From Marinomonas aquimarina (GTDB lineage: Bacteria > Pseudomonadota > Gammaproteobacteria > Pseudomonadales > Marinomonadaceae), in contig NZ_FLOC01000001.1 of assembly GCF_900089755.1 (NCBI RefSeq), positions 186,001 through 250,000 of the forward strand: 64,000 bases of DNA. The letters are read 5' to 3'. A program made the position numbers and the translations under genes. The notes under the pieces are model-generated. The model ran no database searches. It saw nothing but the letters and a program-made list of their open reading frames with translations, and was not told the origin of the DNA. Positions 17,634 through 29,213 of the stretch are shown in pieces. Position 1 is the first letter of the stretch; the number at the start of each line of letters is the position of its first letter.

Positions 17634-18086
17634 TCAATCACATCCTTTGTAGTTTAGTTCAATCGATCCTTGTCTTAGGGCGATAACCCACTCACCATCG
17701 ACTTTTTTTAATTGATCAACAAAGCGGCCAATAAACACATTGCCTTTGGCAGCGACAATGGTCTCAATATCTGGCGCTTTGTGCTCACCTGAAAAAAGTA
17801 CCACTCGGGACACCACTGTCGCGGCCGTGGGACTTTGCAGAGTCACTTCCATATTGCTTAAAGCGTGGCAGGTTTCTTTGACCGGACGCGCCATAAAGGA
17901 TTGCAAAATCGCGGCACGCCCTGCCACCTTTTCTAATGGAGCACTTGGGCGATAAAGCACACCATCTTCGGCATAACAGTCGGCCAGTTCCTGCCAACGC
18001 CCTTGATCCAGTAGATTAATCGAGCGAGTCACCAGTTTTTGGCACTGCCATTCCATCAGCATAGTGTCTAGTTCAGAACTCTTCAT
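17634..18086 (-). CDS. SnoaL-like / NTF2-fold protein
   Basis: A 150-residue protein of the SnoaL-like (NTF2-like) fold: an N-terminal helix and the segment GRWQELADCYAEDGVLYRPSAP are typical of these cone-shaped small proteins, which include isomerases, hydratases and ring-cleavage accessory enzymes. ATG 18086 is chosen because AAAGGAAA stands at binding distance and an earlier TTG would overlap the hydrolase gene. In the ligAB operon it may act on the ring-fission product. No specific reaction can be assigned. Confidence 0.65.
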   Translation of the reverse strand: MKSSELDTMLMEWQCQKLVTRSINLLDQGRWQELADCYAEDGVLYRPSAPLEKVAGRAAILQSFMARPVKETCHALSNMEVTLQSPTAATVVSRVVLFSGEHKAPDIETIVAAKGNVFIGRFVDQLKKVDGEWVIALRQGSIELNYKGCD

Positions 18087-18091
18087 ACGGA

Positions 18092-20027
<1,936 letters not shown>

Positions 20028-20114
20028 TGTCTTCCCGCTTCAGCTGATCGCTGTGCTGCTGGTTCCATTTAAAACTACACAGCGCTAGACAATCTGTCCT
20101 ATGCACATTTATAA

Positions 20115-20138
20115 AGTTAACCTAAAATTTAGTTATAT
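20115..20138. promoter_or_regulatory. Candidate LysR operator between ligA and the LysR gene
   Basis: CTAAAATTTAG (20122-20132) is a perfect palindrome around a central A, inside an AT-rich T-N11-A-like element in the 154-bp divergent region. It is well placed for control of ligA by the adjacent LysR protein; assignment by position only. Confidence 0.4.
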
Positions 20139-20181
20139 CTTGTTGTGCCAAGCAAGAATCCGTACTGCCTAGGACGCCCTA

Positions 20182-21393
20182 ATGAAACACGACCACCTCA
20201 GCACTCTGCTGACCTTAAAGCAATGTCGCGTTATCAACGCCATTATGAGAAAAGGCTCAGAGCAAAATGCCAGCCTCGCCCTAAATCTGAGTCAATCGAG
20301 CGTGTCACGTGCTTTGGCGCAAGCGGAGCAAACCCTTCAAGTCAGTATCTTTAGTCGCGGCTGGAGTGGCGCTGAACTCACCGCTGATGGCGAAGTCGTA
20401 CTGGCGACCTGCACCAGCATCCTCAACGCCATTGCGGACCTTGAGCGATCACTACAAGACATGGCCCATTCAGCCTTAACCCTAAAAAATCATTTGGAGT
20501 GGCGCCACTTAATGGTGCTCGAAGCAGTTTGCCGTTTGGGCAGTGCTTCCGTGGCAGCAGAAGCACTTGGCATCACCCAACCAGCGGTCAGCAAAACCTT
20601 AAAAGAAGTCGAAAACATGGTGCGCCAGCCCCTGTTTGAGCGTATGCGCCATGGCTTGCTGCCACTTAGTGCTGCCAAACAATTGGCCGCACTTTTTTTA
20701 AGAACACTGCCCATCGCACAATCTTTGCAGCAAACACTGCAATCTCAGCCAAACGAGCTCAGTGGCAGATTATCCGTCGGCATGTTGTCTTTCTCTTGCC
20801 AAGACATCGTACCGATTGCTTTTGCGTCGATCTTTAAGCAACACCCAAGGATCCGCCTGCAGGCCATGCAGGGGCCGTATCACATGCTAGCCAACGCCTT
20901 GGTCCAAGGAGAAATTGATTGCTTCCTAGGGCTATTAAGAACAGGGCCAATTCACCCTGATTTGATCGAGATTCCCTTGCTGCATGCACAATATGCGTTG
21001 ATCGCGAGAGCAGATCACCCAATACACCATAAAGCGACGAGCTTGAAAGATTTGACCGATGAACGTTGGATTGTGGCGCGACATGGCACGCCGATTCGGG
21101 AGTACTTTGAGACGTTATTTCACAGCATCGACAACAAACCACCCATCCAAGCCATCGAAATGCTGACTTTCGCCTCTTCAGAAGAGCTGGTGATTCACAG
21201 CGATGCCATCGCGCTATTGTTTTATGATGATTGGAATATTACGCAACTGAACCCGCGCCTAAAACAGGTCCCGATCAAGCAGCCGAAGCCAGATTGCACC
21301 ATTGGCATTACCCTACATAGGGACCATCAATCGCCGATTATTGAAAACTTTATTGCCGAGCTAAAAGGCACGATTAAAGCAAAGTTGGCTTAG
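20182..21393 (+). CDS. LysR-type regulator with two N-terminal helix-turn-helix domains
   Basis: A 403-residue protein, about 100 longer than ordinary LysR regulators. Two LysR-type HTH domains lie in tandem: residues about 8-72 ([20 protein letters not shown], then [14 protein letters not shown]) and about 106-168 ([20 protein letters not shown], then [15 protein letters not shown]). The effector domain follows from about residue 190 ([10 protein letters not shown]). It is divergent from ligA, so it probably controls the ligAB-TRAP operon in response to an aromatic acid. It converges with lplA, the ends overlapping by 4 nt. Confidence 0.88.
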   Translation: MKHDHLSTLLTLKQCRVINAIMRKGSEQNASLALNLSQSSVSRALAQAEQTLQVSIFSRGWSGAELTADGEVVLATCTSILNAIADLERSLQDMAHSALTLKNHLEWRHLMVLEAVCRLGSASVAAEALGITQPAVSKTLKEVENMVRQPLFERMRHGLLPLSAAKQLAALFLRTLPIAQSLQQTLQSQPNELSGRLSVGMLSFSCQDIVPIAFASIFKQHPRIRLQAMQGPYHMLANALVQGEIDCFLGLLRTGPIHPDLIEIPLLHAQYALIARADHPIHHKATSLKDLTDERWIVARHGTPIREYFETLFHSIDNKPPIQAIEMLTFASSEELVIHSDAIALLFYDDWNITQLNPRLKQVPIKQPKPDCTIGITLHRDHQSPIIENFIAELKGTIKAKLA

Positions 21394-22406
21394 GCCAACT
21401 CACGGCTAAGCCAATCACTGAGCTCCGCCATCCAAGTTGCATAGTGGGGATAACTGTTCTTCAATTGGTCAACCGCATCCACCACATTGGCCACATTGTA
21501 GTGCAGGCCTTGCAGGCGAGGGGCAAGGTTTTCCAGCGGCGCGGGCTCCAGCATATCGGTATACACTGTCGCCTGCTTGATCACACCTTTTTCGACATCC
21601 AACAGCAGTTGCACGCCGCCCCAATCAAAGCGTTCTTCTAGGCTGTGGGTAAAGGGTGGCGTGCTGCCATAATTCCAATCCCAGCTGCTTTGATGGGCAA
21701 AACGTTCGTGAAGACCTGGCAGATCGTGAAAGTGATCCGGCGAAATCCACTCGGGTTCAACCTGCTCACCATAGTAGCTTGAAAAGGCCGCAATGATGGC
21801 TTCACATACCACTTGATGATCAATGGTTGGCTGAATCTGTTTTAAGTTAATCACCCGAGAGCGAACGGAGGTGATCCCTTTGGCCGCCAGTTTTTTCGCA
21901 TCAGGGTTCAGGTAATCCCCTAGACGCTGCATGTTTGTATCTAACAACAAGGTACCATGGTGAAAGCCGCGGTCAGAGGTCTCACGATAAGCCGATCCTG
22001 AGAACTTCTTAATCATCTCACCGTCTTCGACCACTAAGTCATTACGCCCATTGGCCAGCCCCTTAATTCCCAAGGTTTCTAGACCTGCCAAGACAATATT
22101 GGTCGATACTTCTTTGTCGTATTCGGGCTTGGGCGCCATAAAGGTAAAATTGGTATTGCCCAAATCATGAAACACCGCGCCACCGCCAGTCTGGCGTCGT
22201 GCCAATTTCACACCATCTTGTTGCATGCGCTCAGTATTGCATTCACGCCAAGGGTTTTGCGCACGACCAATCACTATGGTGTCGGCATTGCGCCATAAGA
22301 AGAGCACACGTTGATCTGCTGGCATCGATCGAAAGATGGTATCTTCCACCGCTAAGTTGAACCAAGGGTCATCACTATTCGAGATCAAGATCCGCGTCTT
22401 ATTCAT
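21390..22406 (-). CDS. lplA: Lipoate-protein ligase A
   Basis: A 338-residue enzyme that activates lipoate as lipoyl-AMP and transfers it to E2 and GcvH lysines. Motifs match E. coli LplA closely: [35 protein letters not shown], the [16 protein letters not shown] lipoate-binding loop, and [10 protein letters not shown]. The C-terminal accessory domain is present. ATG 22406 is preferred over the upstream start at 22442 because it gives the family N-terminus. No terminator separates it from the convergent LysR gene. Confidence 0.93.
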   Translation of the reverse strand: MNKTRILISNSDDPWFNLAVEDTIFRSMPADQRVLFLWRNADTIVIGRAQNPWRECNTERMQQDGVKLARRQTGGGAVFHDLGNTNFTFMAPKPEYDKEVSTNIVLAGLETLGIKGLANGRNDLVVEDGEMIKKFSGSAYRETSDRGFHHGTLLLDTNMQRLGDYLNPDAKKLAAKGITSVRSRVINLKQIQPTIDHQVVCEAIIAAFSSYYGEQVEPEWISPDHFHDLPGLHERFAHQSSWDWNYGSTPPFTHSLEERFDWGGVQLLLDVEKGVIKQATVYTDMLEPAPLENLAPRLQGLHYNVANVVDAVDQLKNSYPHYATWMAELSDWLSRELA

Positions 22407-22508
22407 AACGACTCTCTTCCGTGTGCAATATGAGAGGAACAATGTTTCTTTTGTCTATCTTTAGATTAAAGCACAGGGCTGAACGTTACAGCCAGTGATA
22501 AAGAACAT

Positions 22509-22543
22509 AAAAAGCCCTTAGCAGAGGGCTGCTAAGGGCTAAG
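22509..22543 (-). terminator. Terminator of the choline-uptake operon
   Basis: Perfect 12-bp stem AGCCCTTAGCAG / CTGCTAAGGGCT (22513-22524, 22529-22540) around AGGG, followed on the minus strand by a T run. It lies about 160 bp past the choV stop. Confidence 0.8.
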
Positions 22544-22699
22544 GTTTGGTCAAATCTTAGCGATAAATCACTATCAATTTAACCGAGTGGCGTTATCAAA
22601 ACAAAGGCATCCCTTCCCCTACAGAACTCAACCGAACGGATCATGACGTTGCTTCGTTCAGTCTGGATGGTCTTCGTTCCGATGTCACCAAACTGGTCA

Positions 22700-23881
22700 C
22701 TAGGAAGCGCGGCTAAAGTGCTTACCTAATAAAGCATGGTAGAACTGATGGTCGCCCAATACGCCGGCGCACTGGCCATTATCTTGCAGAACCATCGGCA
22801 TTTTCGTGTGGTAACGAATTTCAACGGCATCACGCATGGAGATTCCCACTGGCGCCAGCACAACAGAGTTTTCCGGCATATTTTCAATGTCCATGCCATC
22901 TTCCCATTTGCTGATCGCGATGTCATGGCCGTGGGATGACGCGCCCTTTAGCGCCCCATCTTGGATATCTAACGCGAGATGCTCACTGACGTGGAACAAA
23001 CCATCCAGTTGCGCCATTTGTGCCAGCGGCGTCATCAAGGCATTACCACGTAATACATTGAGAGGATTAGTGTGGGCCACGAACTTCTCCACATACTCCG
23101 TCGCTGGGTTCAAAACGATCTGCTCTGGCACGTCTTCTTGAATAATACGTGCCGATTCCATGATGGCGATCTTAGAACCGATCTTCAGAGCTTCATCTAG
23201 ATCATGACTTACGAAAATGATGGTTTTCTTTAGGCGCTTTTGCAGCTCTATCAACTCATCTTGCAGCTGAGAACGGATCAAGGGATCCAACGCGGAAAAC
23301 GGTTCGTCCATCAGCAGGATATCGGAGTCCATGACAAAGGCACGAGCCAGACCGACACGCTGACGCATACCACCCGATAGCTCATCTGGTTTCTTATCAC
23401 GCCAGTCGTACAAGCCCACCATTTTCAGCTGTTTATTGGCACGTTCTTCACGCTCTTTCTTCGACACGCCTTGCATTTCTAGGCCGAAGGCAACGTTTTC
23501 TAGCACCGTCATCCAAGGCATTAAAGCAAAGCTTTGGAACACCATGGAAACACGGTTGGTACGCATATGACGTAGGGTTTCTTCATCACACTTAGCCATA
23601 TCGACCATGCGCTCACCGTCTCGCACTAGACAACGGCCTCGGGCCACCTTGTTCAGACCATTGATGGCACGCAGCAAAGTGGATTTACCTGAGCCAGAAA
23701 GCCCCATCAGCACACAGATTTCACCCTCTTCGACGGAGATAGTCGCATTTTGAACACCGATGACGTCACCTGTGCGCGCTAGGATTTCAGGGCGAGTTAA
23801 GCCTTTGTCTAGCAAGCGTAGGGATTCCATCTTTTGATTACCAAATACGATGTCTAGGTTTTCAATTTGAACCATTGGCAT
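22700..23881 (-). CDS. choV: Choline/glycine betaine ABC transporter ATP-binding protein
   Basis: A 393-residue ATPase of the ProV/ChoV class. Walker A GLSGSGKST, Q loop FQSFALMPW, signature LSGGMRQRVGLARAF and Walker B DILLMDEPFSALDP are intact. After about residue 275 come CBS-like sequences typical of osmolyte transporters. Works with ChoW and ChoX to import choline for osmoprotection. The gene starts 4 bp after choW. Confidence 0.93.
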   Translation of the reverse strand: MPMVQIENLDIVFGNQKMESLRLLDKGLTRPEILARTGDVIGVQNATISVEEGEICVLMGLSGSGKSTLLRAINGLNKVARGRCLVRDGERMVDMAKCDEETLRHMRTNRVSMVFQSFALMPWMTVLENVAFGLEMQGVSKKEREERANKQLKMVGLYDWRDKKPDELSGGMRQRVGLARAFVMDSDILLMDEPFSALDPLIRSQLQDELIELQKRLKKTIIFVSHDLDEALKIGSKIAIMESARIIQEDVPEQIVLNPATEYVEKFVAHTNPLNVLRGNALMTPLAQMAQLDGLFHVSEHLALDIQDGALKGASSHGHDIAISKWEDGMDIENMPENSVVLAPVGISMRDAVEIRYHTKMPMVLQDNGQCAGVLGDHQFYHALLGKHFSRAS

Positions 23882-23884
23882 AAC

Positions 23885-24730
23885 TTAGCCCTCCGCTTTT
23901 GAATTAGGTGTTTTACAGATACGGTCTAGCATGATGGCTACCAATACGATCGCCACACCGGCTTCAAAGCCTTGCGAAATGTTAACTGTGTTCAAGGCAC
24001 GTACCACAGGTTTGCCCAGACCATCCGCGCCGACTAGGGCGGCGATCACCACCATCGAAAGGGACAGCATGATACATTGTGTCACACCGGCCATAATGCT
24101 TGGCATTGCCGCTGGTAGCTCCACTTTGTAAAGCAGTTTGGCTTTGGTGCAACCGAACGCTAGACCCGCTTCACGCAGCTCGTTAGGCACTTTGCTGATG
24201 CCCAGATAAGTTAGACGAATCGGTGCCGCGATGGCAAAGATAATGGTAGAAATCAGACCTGGCACATAACCCAGACCAAATAGAATCAAGGTTGGGATCA
24301 AGTACACGAAAGTCGGGATGGTTTGCATCAAATCCAAAATCGGACGTAATACGGTGTACAGCAATGGGCGGTGCGCTGCGGCAATACCGATAGGCACCCC
24401 TACCAAGACACTGATCATGGTTGCTGTGATCACCAGCACCAAGGTTTGAATGGTTTCTTGCCAGTAACCTAGGTTCATAATAAGTAGGAAGGCGGCGGCG
24501 ACAAAAATCATCATACCGACGCTGCGGTGTAACCACCAAACCAGTGCTAGCACAATCGCGACCACGGCGAATGGGTTCATCCATTCAAGGCCATCCACTA
24601 GGGCAAAAATCAGGGTTTCTAGGGTGACAGAAATAAAATCGAAAAAGAATGAGGCAACATCAATCAACCAGTTTACAAAGGTTTCCATGGTATCGCCGAG
24701 TGGAAGTTTGTGCTCTGTTAGCCAATTCAT
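23885..24730 (-). CDS. choW: Choline ABC transporter permease
   Basis: A 281-residue ProW/ChoW permease with about seven membrane segments and the BPD permease loop ELREAGLAFGCTKAKLLYKVELPAAMPSIMAG (EAA motif). ATG 24730, MNWLTEHKLPLG, is the family start; the longer frame begins at a TTG with no family match. GGAG lies ten bases upstream. Confidence 0.92.
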   Translation of the reverse strand: MNWLTEHKLPLGDTMETFVNWLIDVASFFFDFISVTLETLIFALVDGLEWMNPFAVVAIVLALVWWLHRSVGMMIFVAAAFLLIMNLGYWQETIQTLVLVITATMISVLVGVPIGIAAAHRPLLYTVLRPILDLMQTIPTFVYLIPTLILFGLGYVPGLISTIIFAIAAPIRLTYLGISKVPNELREAGLAFGCTKAKLLYKVELPAAMPSIMAGVTQCIMLSLSMVVIAALVGADGLGKPVVRALNTVNISQGFEAGVAIVLVAIMLDRICKTPNSKAEG

Positions 24731-24810
24731 ATAGGGGTCTCCAAACAACTTACATCAAGCTATAAGCGCCGCCATGCGACGCTTATGTATTTTTCTAACG
24801 TGTCACTTGG

Positions 24811-25740
24811 TTACAGACCCAATGAAGATTTTACAGCCGCTAGGCCATTGTCGCCAGAAGCCGCTTGGACGCCGTCTAACCATGAATCCAGTACCGCAGG
24901 ATTCGCTTTCAGCCATTTCTGCGCTGCAACGTTTGGTTTTTCACCGTCATCAAGGATGGCACCCATGACTTCGTTCTCCATTTGTAGAGAGAAGTTAAGG
25001 TTAGTTAGCAATTTGCCCACGTTTGGACATTCTTGGAGGTAGCCCTTACGCACGTTGGTGTGAACGTTAGCACCACCGTAGTTTGGACCGAAGAAATCGT
25101 CACCGCCTTCTAGGTAGGCCATGTCGAAGTTAGCATTCATTGGATGCGGCTCCCACCCTAGGAATACGATCCACTTGTCGCGACGCGCGTTACGGCTCAC
25201 TTGAGACAACATACCCGCTTCACTTGATTCCACTAGTTGGAAGTCGCCCATACCGAAAGCATTCTGATCAATCATATCTTGGATCAGGCGGTTGCCGTCG
25301 TTACCTGGCTCAATACCATAGATGCGACCACTGAATTCACGGGCGTGCTTGGCGATGTCAGCAAAGCTTTTTACGCCGCCGTCATAGGCTGCTTGACTCA
25401 CGGCTAAGGTGTATTTTGCCCCCGTCAGGTTAGGCCCTAGATCCTCTACTGTGCCCGCTTCTAAATAAGGCGCGATGTCCGCTTCCATAGTCGGCATCCA
25501 ATTGCCTAGGAAGATATCAATGTCATTGTTGGCCAGCGATGTATAGGTCACTGGAACCGATAGCAATTGCGTTTTGGTGCTGTAACCTAGGCCTTCTAGT
25601 ACCGTTGAGGTAATGGCCGTGGTCGCCGTGATGTCCGTCCACCCCACATCTGAGAAACGAACAGTAGAACAGTCTGCGGCAGCCATGGAAGAGGCACCAG
25701 CAACGCATAGAGCAAGTGTAGCGTGTTTCAATTTCAACAT
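24811..25740 (-). CDS. choX: Choline-binding periplasmic protein
   Basis: A 309-residue receptor of the OpuAC/ChoX family. Signal peptide of about 22 residues (ASSMAAADC), then VRFSDVGWTDI, IDIFLGNWMPTM and FLGWEPHPMN, whose tryptophans form the aromatic cage that holds the quaternary ammonium of choline in ChoX. First structural gene after betI; order betI-choX-choW-choV. Confidence 0.92.
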   Translation of the reverse strand: MLKLKHATLALCVAGASSMAAADCSTVRFSDVGWTDITATTAITSTVLEGLGYSTKTQLLSVPVTYTSLANNDIDIFLGNWMPTMEADIAPYLEAGTVEDLGPNLTGAKYTLAVSQAAYDGGVKSFADIAKHAREFSGRIYGIEPGNDGNRLIQDMIDQNAFGMGDFQLVESSEAGMLSQVSRNARRDKWIVFLGWEPHPMNANFDMAYLEGGDDFFGPNYGGANVHTNVRKGYLQECPNVGKLLTNLNFSLQMENEVMGAILDDGEKPNVAAQKWLKANPAVLDSWLDGVQAASGDNGLAAVKSSLGL

Positions 25741-25846
25741 AATCTATCTCCTAAGGGATATATGGTTAGAGTGAGGGTTACTCGGCTCTAAATTTTCAAA
25801 TCGATATCACGCCCAACAAAGCGCCCCATCCTTGGGGGCTCGCCCG

Positions 25847-26431
25847 TTACGGTCTTTCTAACATGATTGAAATGTATTCATTAATCATGTTGGCTGCGTG
25901 TTGATTGTCGATGCCTCCGGCTAGGGAACCGCGAAGCCACATACCGTCAATCATCGCCGCCACCGTGTAGGCAATCTCTCGTGCGCGTTCTTTGTCAAAA
26001 CGCTCACGAAACACAACCACTAAGCAACTTTGTAATCGGCGTGAATAAACATTTTGTAAGCGAAAAAGCGCTGGCTTATGCATCGCCGACGCCCAGAACC
26101 CCATCCACGTTTTAACCACTTGTGGGCGTGTCTGAGATTGGCTGATCGAAGCTCGAACAATGGCCATCGCTTTCTCATAAGTGTTGCCTTCGCGCGCTAG
26201 GTACAGCTCACTGTGCAACACTTCAAAAAATTCTTTAATTAGGCTGCGCATGGTTTCTTCTAACAAGCCGTCTTTACCACCAAAGTAGTGGTTGATGATG
26301 GCCGGAGAAACACCAGCTTTTTTGCTGATTACGCTAACCGTTGCGCCAGGAAAACCCAGTTCATCGATTGCTGAAATGGTTGCTTCAATCAATTGTGGTT
26401 TTCGAATTTCTGGCATTCCAACTTTTGGCAT
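25847..26431 (-). CDS. betI: Choline-responsive repressor BetI (TetR family)
   Basis: A 194-residue TetR regulator. The N-terminus MPKVGMPEIRKPQLIEAT is nearly that of E. coli BetI, the HTH spans about residues 28-47 (VISKKAGVSPAIINHYF), and WMGFWASAMHKPALFRLQNVYSRRL and AAMIDGMWLRGSLAG match the ligand domain. BetI represses choline genes until choline binds. No betA or betB is in this window, so here it sits with uptake rather than oxidation genes. Confidence 0.93.
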   Translation of the reverse strand: MPKVGMPEIRKPQLIEATISAIDELGFPGATVSVISKKAGVSPAIINHYFGGKDGLLEETMRSLIKEFFEVLHSELYLAREGNTYEKAMAIVRASISQSQTRPQVVKTWMGFWASAMHKPALFRLQNVYSRRLQSCLVVVFRERFDKERAREIAYTVAAMIDGMWLRGSLAGGIDNQHAANMINEYISIMLERP

Positions 26432-26758
26432 TTGGATTCCTTTTTGTTAAACAACCATTTAATAAAAACTATAGTAGACACAACGTCAGGGAATGGTCAA
26501 CCCTTAATAGCTCTAAATACTTAGCGTATCGCTGCGAATAATTGTGGAAGGCTTGAAACATAAGGCATTGCGCAAGAAAAAATATTTTTAATATTTTTCT
26601 TGATCCTAATCACAGGATCCCAACCATTTGTACAATAACCACACAATTTATCCAAAAGCGTCATGCGCCAAGATTTTCAGGTCTCTACCGAATCGTGCGT
26701 ATGGCAGTATCCATCTTTCAAGGTGAAATTCTGATCACCTGCCACATAAGGAGTGTAT
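26432..26758. promoter_or_regulatory. Divergent betI-patB region with two adjacent inverted repeats
   Basis: About 330 bp between divergent genes. It holds a long AT-rich inverted repeat (26573-26602, arms CAAGAAAAA and TTTTTCTTG with one bulge) directly abutting a second one, GATCCT-N6-AGGATC (26602-26619). Either could be an operator or a terminator-like structure. A BetI operator would be expected near 26440-26480, but I cannot define it. Confidence 0.4.
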
Positions 26759-27904
26759 ATGAGTCAGGAGTCTCATTTCGACGACATTATCGACCGAAGG
26801 GGTCACTACAGTGACAAATGGGGTAAATATCCGAGCCATGTCATCCCTATGTGGGTCGCTGACATGGATTTTGATGCTCCCCCATGCGTTAAAGAGGCAT
26901 TGCAGCAACGGGTGGATGACGGCGTGTTTGGTTATACCTATGCCCCCAAGTCCCTAGTACAGGCCATTCAGCAGCATTGTCAAAGCCATTATCAGTGGCA
27001 GCCCGCCAGTGCCCACTTTATTCACCTACCCGGCCTCGTATGCGCACTACATTTGTGCGTCAGAGCCTTGTCTGAGGCCAACGACCGCATCATCGTCCCC
27101 AGCCCAGTGTACTATCACCTCACCAAGGCCCCAGAGATGTCTGATCGAAAGTTAGACAGAATTCCTTTTGTACTCAAAGGAAACCGCTGGTCGGTGGATT
27201 TAGTAAGCTTGGAAGAATCATGCAAAAAAGACGATGCGTCCATGCTACTTTTGTGTAATCCGCACAACCCAGGCGCCACCGTATATACACGGGAAGAACT
27301 GCAAGCAATTCATGCACTTGCCAAACGTTATAACTTATATGTGGTATCGGATGAGATTCACTGTGACCTGATCTTATCGGATGCCACGCACATTCCATTT
27401 GCCAGCCTCAACGAAGATGCCGCACAACGAACGGTCACCTTAATGGCCCCCTCGAAGACGTTTAATATCGCCGGTTTGGGATACGCCTTTGCTATCATAG
27501 CCAACAGCCAACTGCGCCAACGCTTCAATAAGGCGCGCGCCGGACTGACCCCTGCACCAAATCTGTTAGCCTTGGTCGCTGCTGAGGCCGCCTACACAAA
27601 GGGGCAAGCATGGCACGCTGAGCTATTGGAGTATTTGCGTAACAACTGCACTTATATTCGTCAGCGTATCGCGGGGACTAAAATCCAAATGGCGAAACAT
27701 GAAGCGACCTATTTAGCGTGGCTGGATCTCCGTGCTTATCAAATTGACAAGCCCCATGACTTCTTCTTAAAAGCAGGAGTGGGAATTTCTGATGGTGAGG
27801 GGTTTGGCGCAGCGGGATTTATTCGCCTAAACTTCGGTTGTCCACGCTCACAATTAGAACAAGCCATGAACCGTATCTTGATTGCTTTGGATTCCCTGTC
27901 GTAA
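26759..27904 (+). CDS. patB: PatB/MalY-type PLP aminotransferase (cystathionine beta-lyase)
   Basis: A 381-residue fold-type I PLP enzyme. MWVADMDFDAPP, GVFGYTY, NPHNPGATVYT and SDEIHCDLIL are hallmarks of the PatB/MalY C-S lyase group, and the PLP lysine is in APSKTFNIAGLG. Such enzymes cleave cystathionine to homocysteine, pyruvate and ammonia. ATG 26759 has AAGGAG five bases upstream; the earlier GTG is inside that site. Confidence 0.9.
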   Translation: MSQESHFDDIIDRRGHYSDKWGKYPSHVIPMWVADMDFDAPPCVKEALQQRVDDGVFGYTYAPKSLVQAIQQHCQSHYQWQPASAHFIHLPGLVCALHLCVRALSEANDRIIVPSPVYYHLTKAPEMSDRKLDRIPFVLKGNRWSVDLVSLEESCKKDDASMLLLCNPHNPGATVYTREELQAIHALAKRYNLYVVSDEIHCDLILSDATHIPFASLNEDAAQRTVTLMAPSKTFNIAGLGYAFAIIANSQLRQRFNKARAGLTPAPNLLALVAAEAAYTKGQAWHAELLEYLRNNCTYIRQRIAGTKIQMAKHEATYLAWLDLRAYQIDKPHDFFLKAGVGISDGEGFGAAGFIRLNFGCPRSQLEQAMNRILIALDSLS

Positions 27905-27970
27905 CCCATTGCTTTAATCCGCTGTGAAAGTCGTCAACATACGCCATGCCTATCACCCTAGGAGGTGCCT

Positions 27971-28360
27971 ATGTTGACGACCATTAAAGAGCTTGCCCTA
28001 GAAGGCCTAAGCCCCGATCCACATCACGATGTCACCACGGATTTAGATACTTTAAGTGAATTGATTTTTGCCATTGCCCCCAGCGCTCGAATCATTCGCG
28101 AGAAAGGTGTCGACGTATTTTACCTCGTTGAAGAGTGGGCCTTCGCGTTGGTACCGCACCAACAAAACCTGAGCCTTTATCACGCCAGCGACCTGGACAT
28201 TTCAGGGTTTTATGAGCGTCTTAAAAATGTGCACTTAGGCGATCACTGCCTATTAATCGATAGCCTTGATCGCGTCAATTTGAACGTACTGGTGGAACTT
28301 CTGGCGCTGCTCAAAGTCGATATGGTAAGAAAACACCAGCTAGATCAAGCACTCCACTGA
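27971..28360 (+). CDS. Hypothetical protein
   Basis: A 129-residue soluble protein I do not recognise. It is acidic, with no signal peptide or membrane segment, and no catalytic motif stands out; residues about 20-125 look like an alpha/beta fold (LSELIFAIAPSARI, VFYLVEEWAFALVP, NLNVLVELLALLKV). A very strong ribosome binding site AGGAGGT precedes ATG 27971, which supports a real gene. It lies between patB and the desaturase gene in the same direction. Confidence 0.6.
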   Translation: MLTTIKELALEGLSPDPHHDVTTDLDTLSELIFAIAPSARIIREKGVDVFYLVEEWAFALVPHQQNLSLYHASDLDISGFYERLKNVHLGDHCLLIDSLDRVNLNVLVELLALLKVDMVRKHQLDQALH

Positions 28361-28406
28361 GAAAAGTAGTGTAGACTAGCCCTATCTTCCGCATACACGG
28401 ATAGGC

Positions 28407-29204
28407 ATGATCGACTACCAACTGCGCATATTACTGTTTCTACTGTTCGTCACAGTTCTACTGAGCTGGCAGTTTCTTGCGCCACGAGCACCACTGCGGC
28501 AATGGCGCTCCAGATGGCGCCATAATCTCGGCTTGTTCTTTATTGATGCTTTGTGCGTACGCTTATTCCAGCCGCTGCTATTAACCGGCGTCGCACTGCT
28601 ACCTGCCGCGCCCTTTGCACCTCTTAGCCTATTGCCTAGCGCCTTGGCATTGGTGGTCGCACTGACCCTGTTAGACTTGCTAATTTATTGGCAACATCGC
28701 CTGTTTCATCGAGTCGATTGGCTATGGCGCTTACACCGCGTCCATCACAGCGACCCTGAATTGGATACCACCTCGGCGGTGCGCTTTCACCCACTCGAAA
28801 TTTTGCTATCACTGCTGATAAAAGCCGCAGCCATTTGGCTACTGGGTATTCCTGCCACAGCGGTGCTGGTGTTTGATATCTTACTTAATGCCCTCGCCCT
28901 GTTTAATCATACCAATGTACAACTCAAGCCGTCGCTGGAGCGCCCTCTGCGTCGTTTAATCGTCACCCCAGCCATGCATCGCATTCACCATTCCAGAATC
29001 AACACCGAAGCCAATCGTAACTTTGGTTTCTGTCTGAGCATTTGGGACCGCTGTTTTAAAAGCTATTTAAAAGAGAGCCAAGGAGGCGACCAAGGACTCA
29101 ACATTGGTTTGCCTCAAACTCAGCGTTATGCCCCAAAAAGTTTATTTGAACTGCTTAAAATGCCTTTTTCCTTGTCTGTCAAAGGAAAGGGACGTTCGCA
29201 ATAG
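28407..29204 (+). CDS. Sterol desaturase / fatty acid hydroxylase family protein
   Basis: A 265-residue membrane di-iron oxygenase-like protein with about four to five membrane segments. The histidine clusters are intact: HRLFH, HRVHHSD and, near residue 195, HRIHHS. These ligate two irons in membrane hydroxylases acting on lipids or carotenoids. Substrate unknown. Only 9 bp separate it from yceH, suggesting co-transcription. Confidence 0.87.
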   Translation: MIDYQLRILLFLLFVTVLLSWQFLAPRAPLRQWRSRWRHNLGLFFIDALCVRLFQPLLLTGVALLPAAPFAPLSLLPSALALVVALTLLDLLIYWQHRLFHRVDWLWRLHRVHHSDPELDTTSAVRFHPLEILLSLLIKAAAIWLLGIPATAVLVFDILLNALALFNHTNVQLKPSLERPLRRLIVTPAMHRIHHSRINTEANRNFGFCLSIWDRCFKSYLKESQGGDQGLNIGLPQTQRYAPKSLFELLKMPFSLSVKGKGRSQ

Positions 29205-29213
29205 GAGAAAAAG

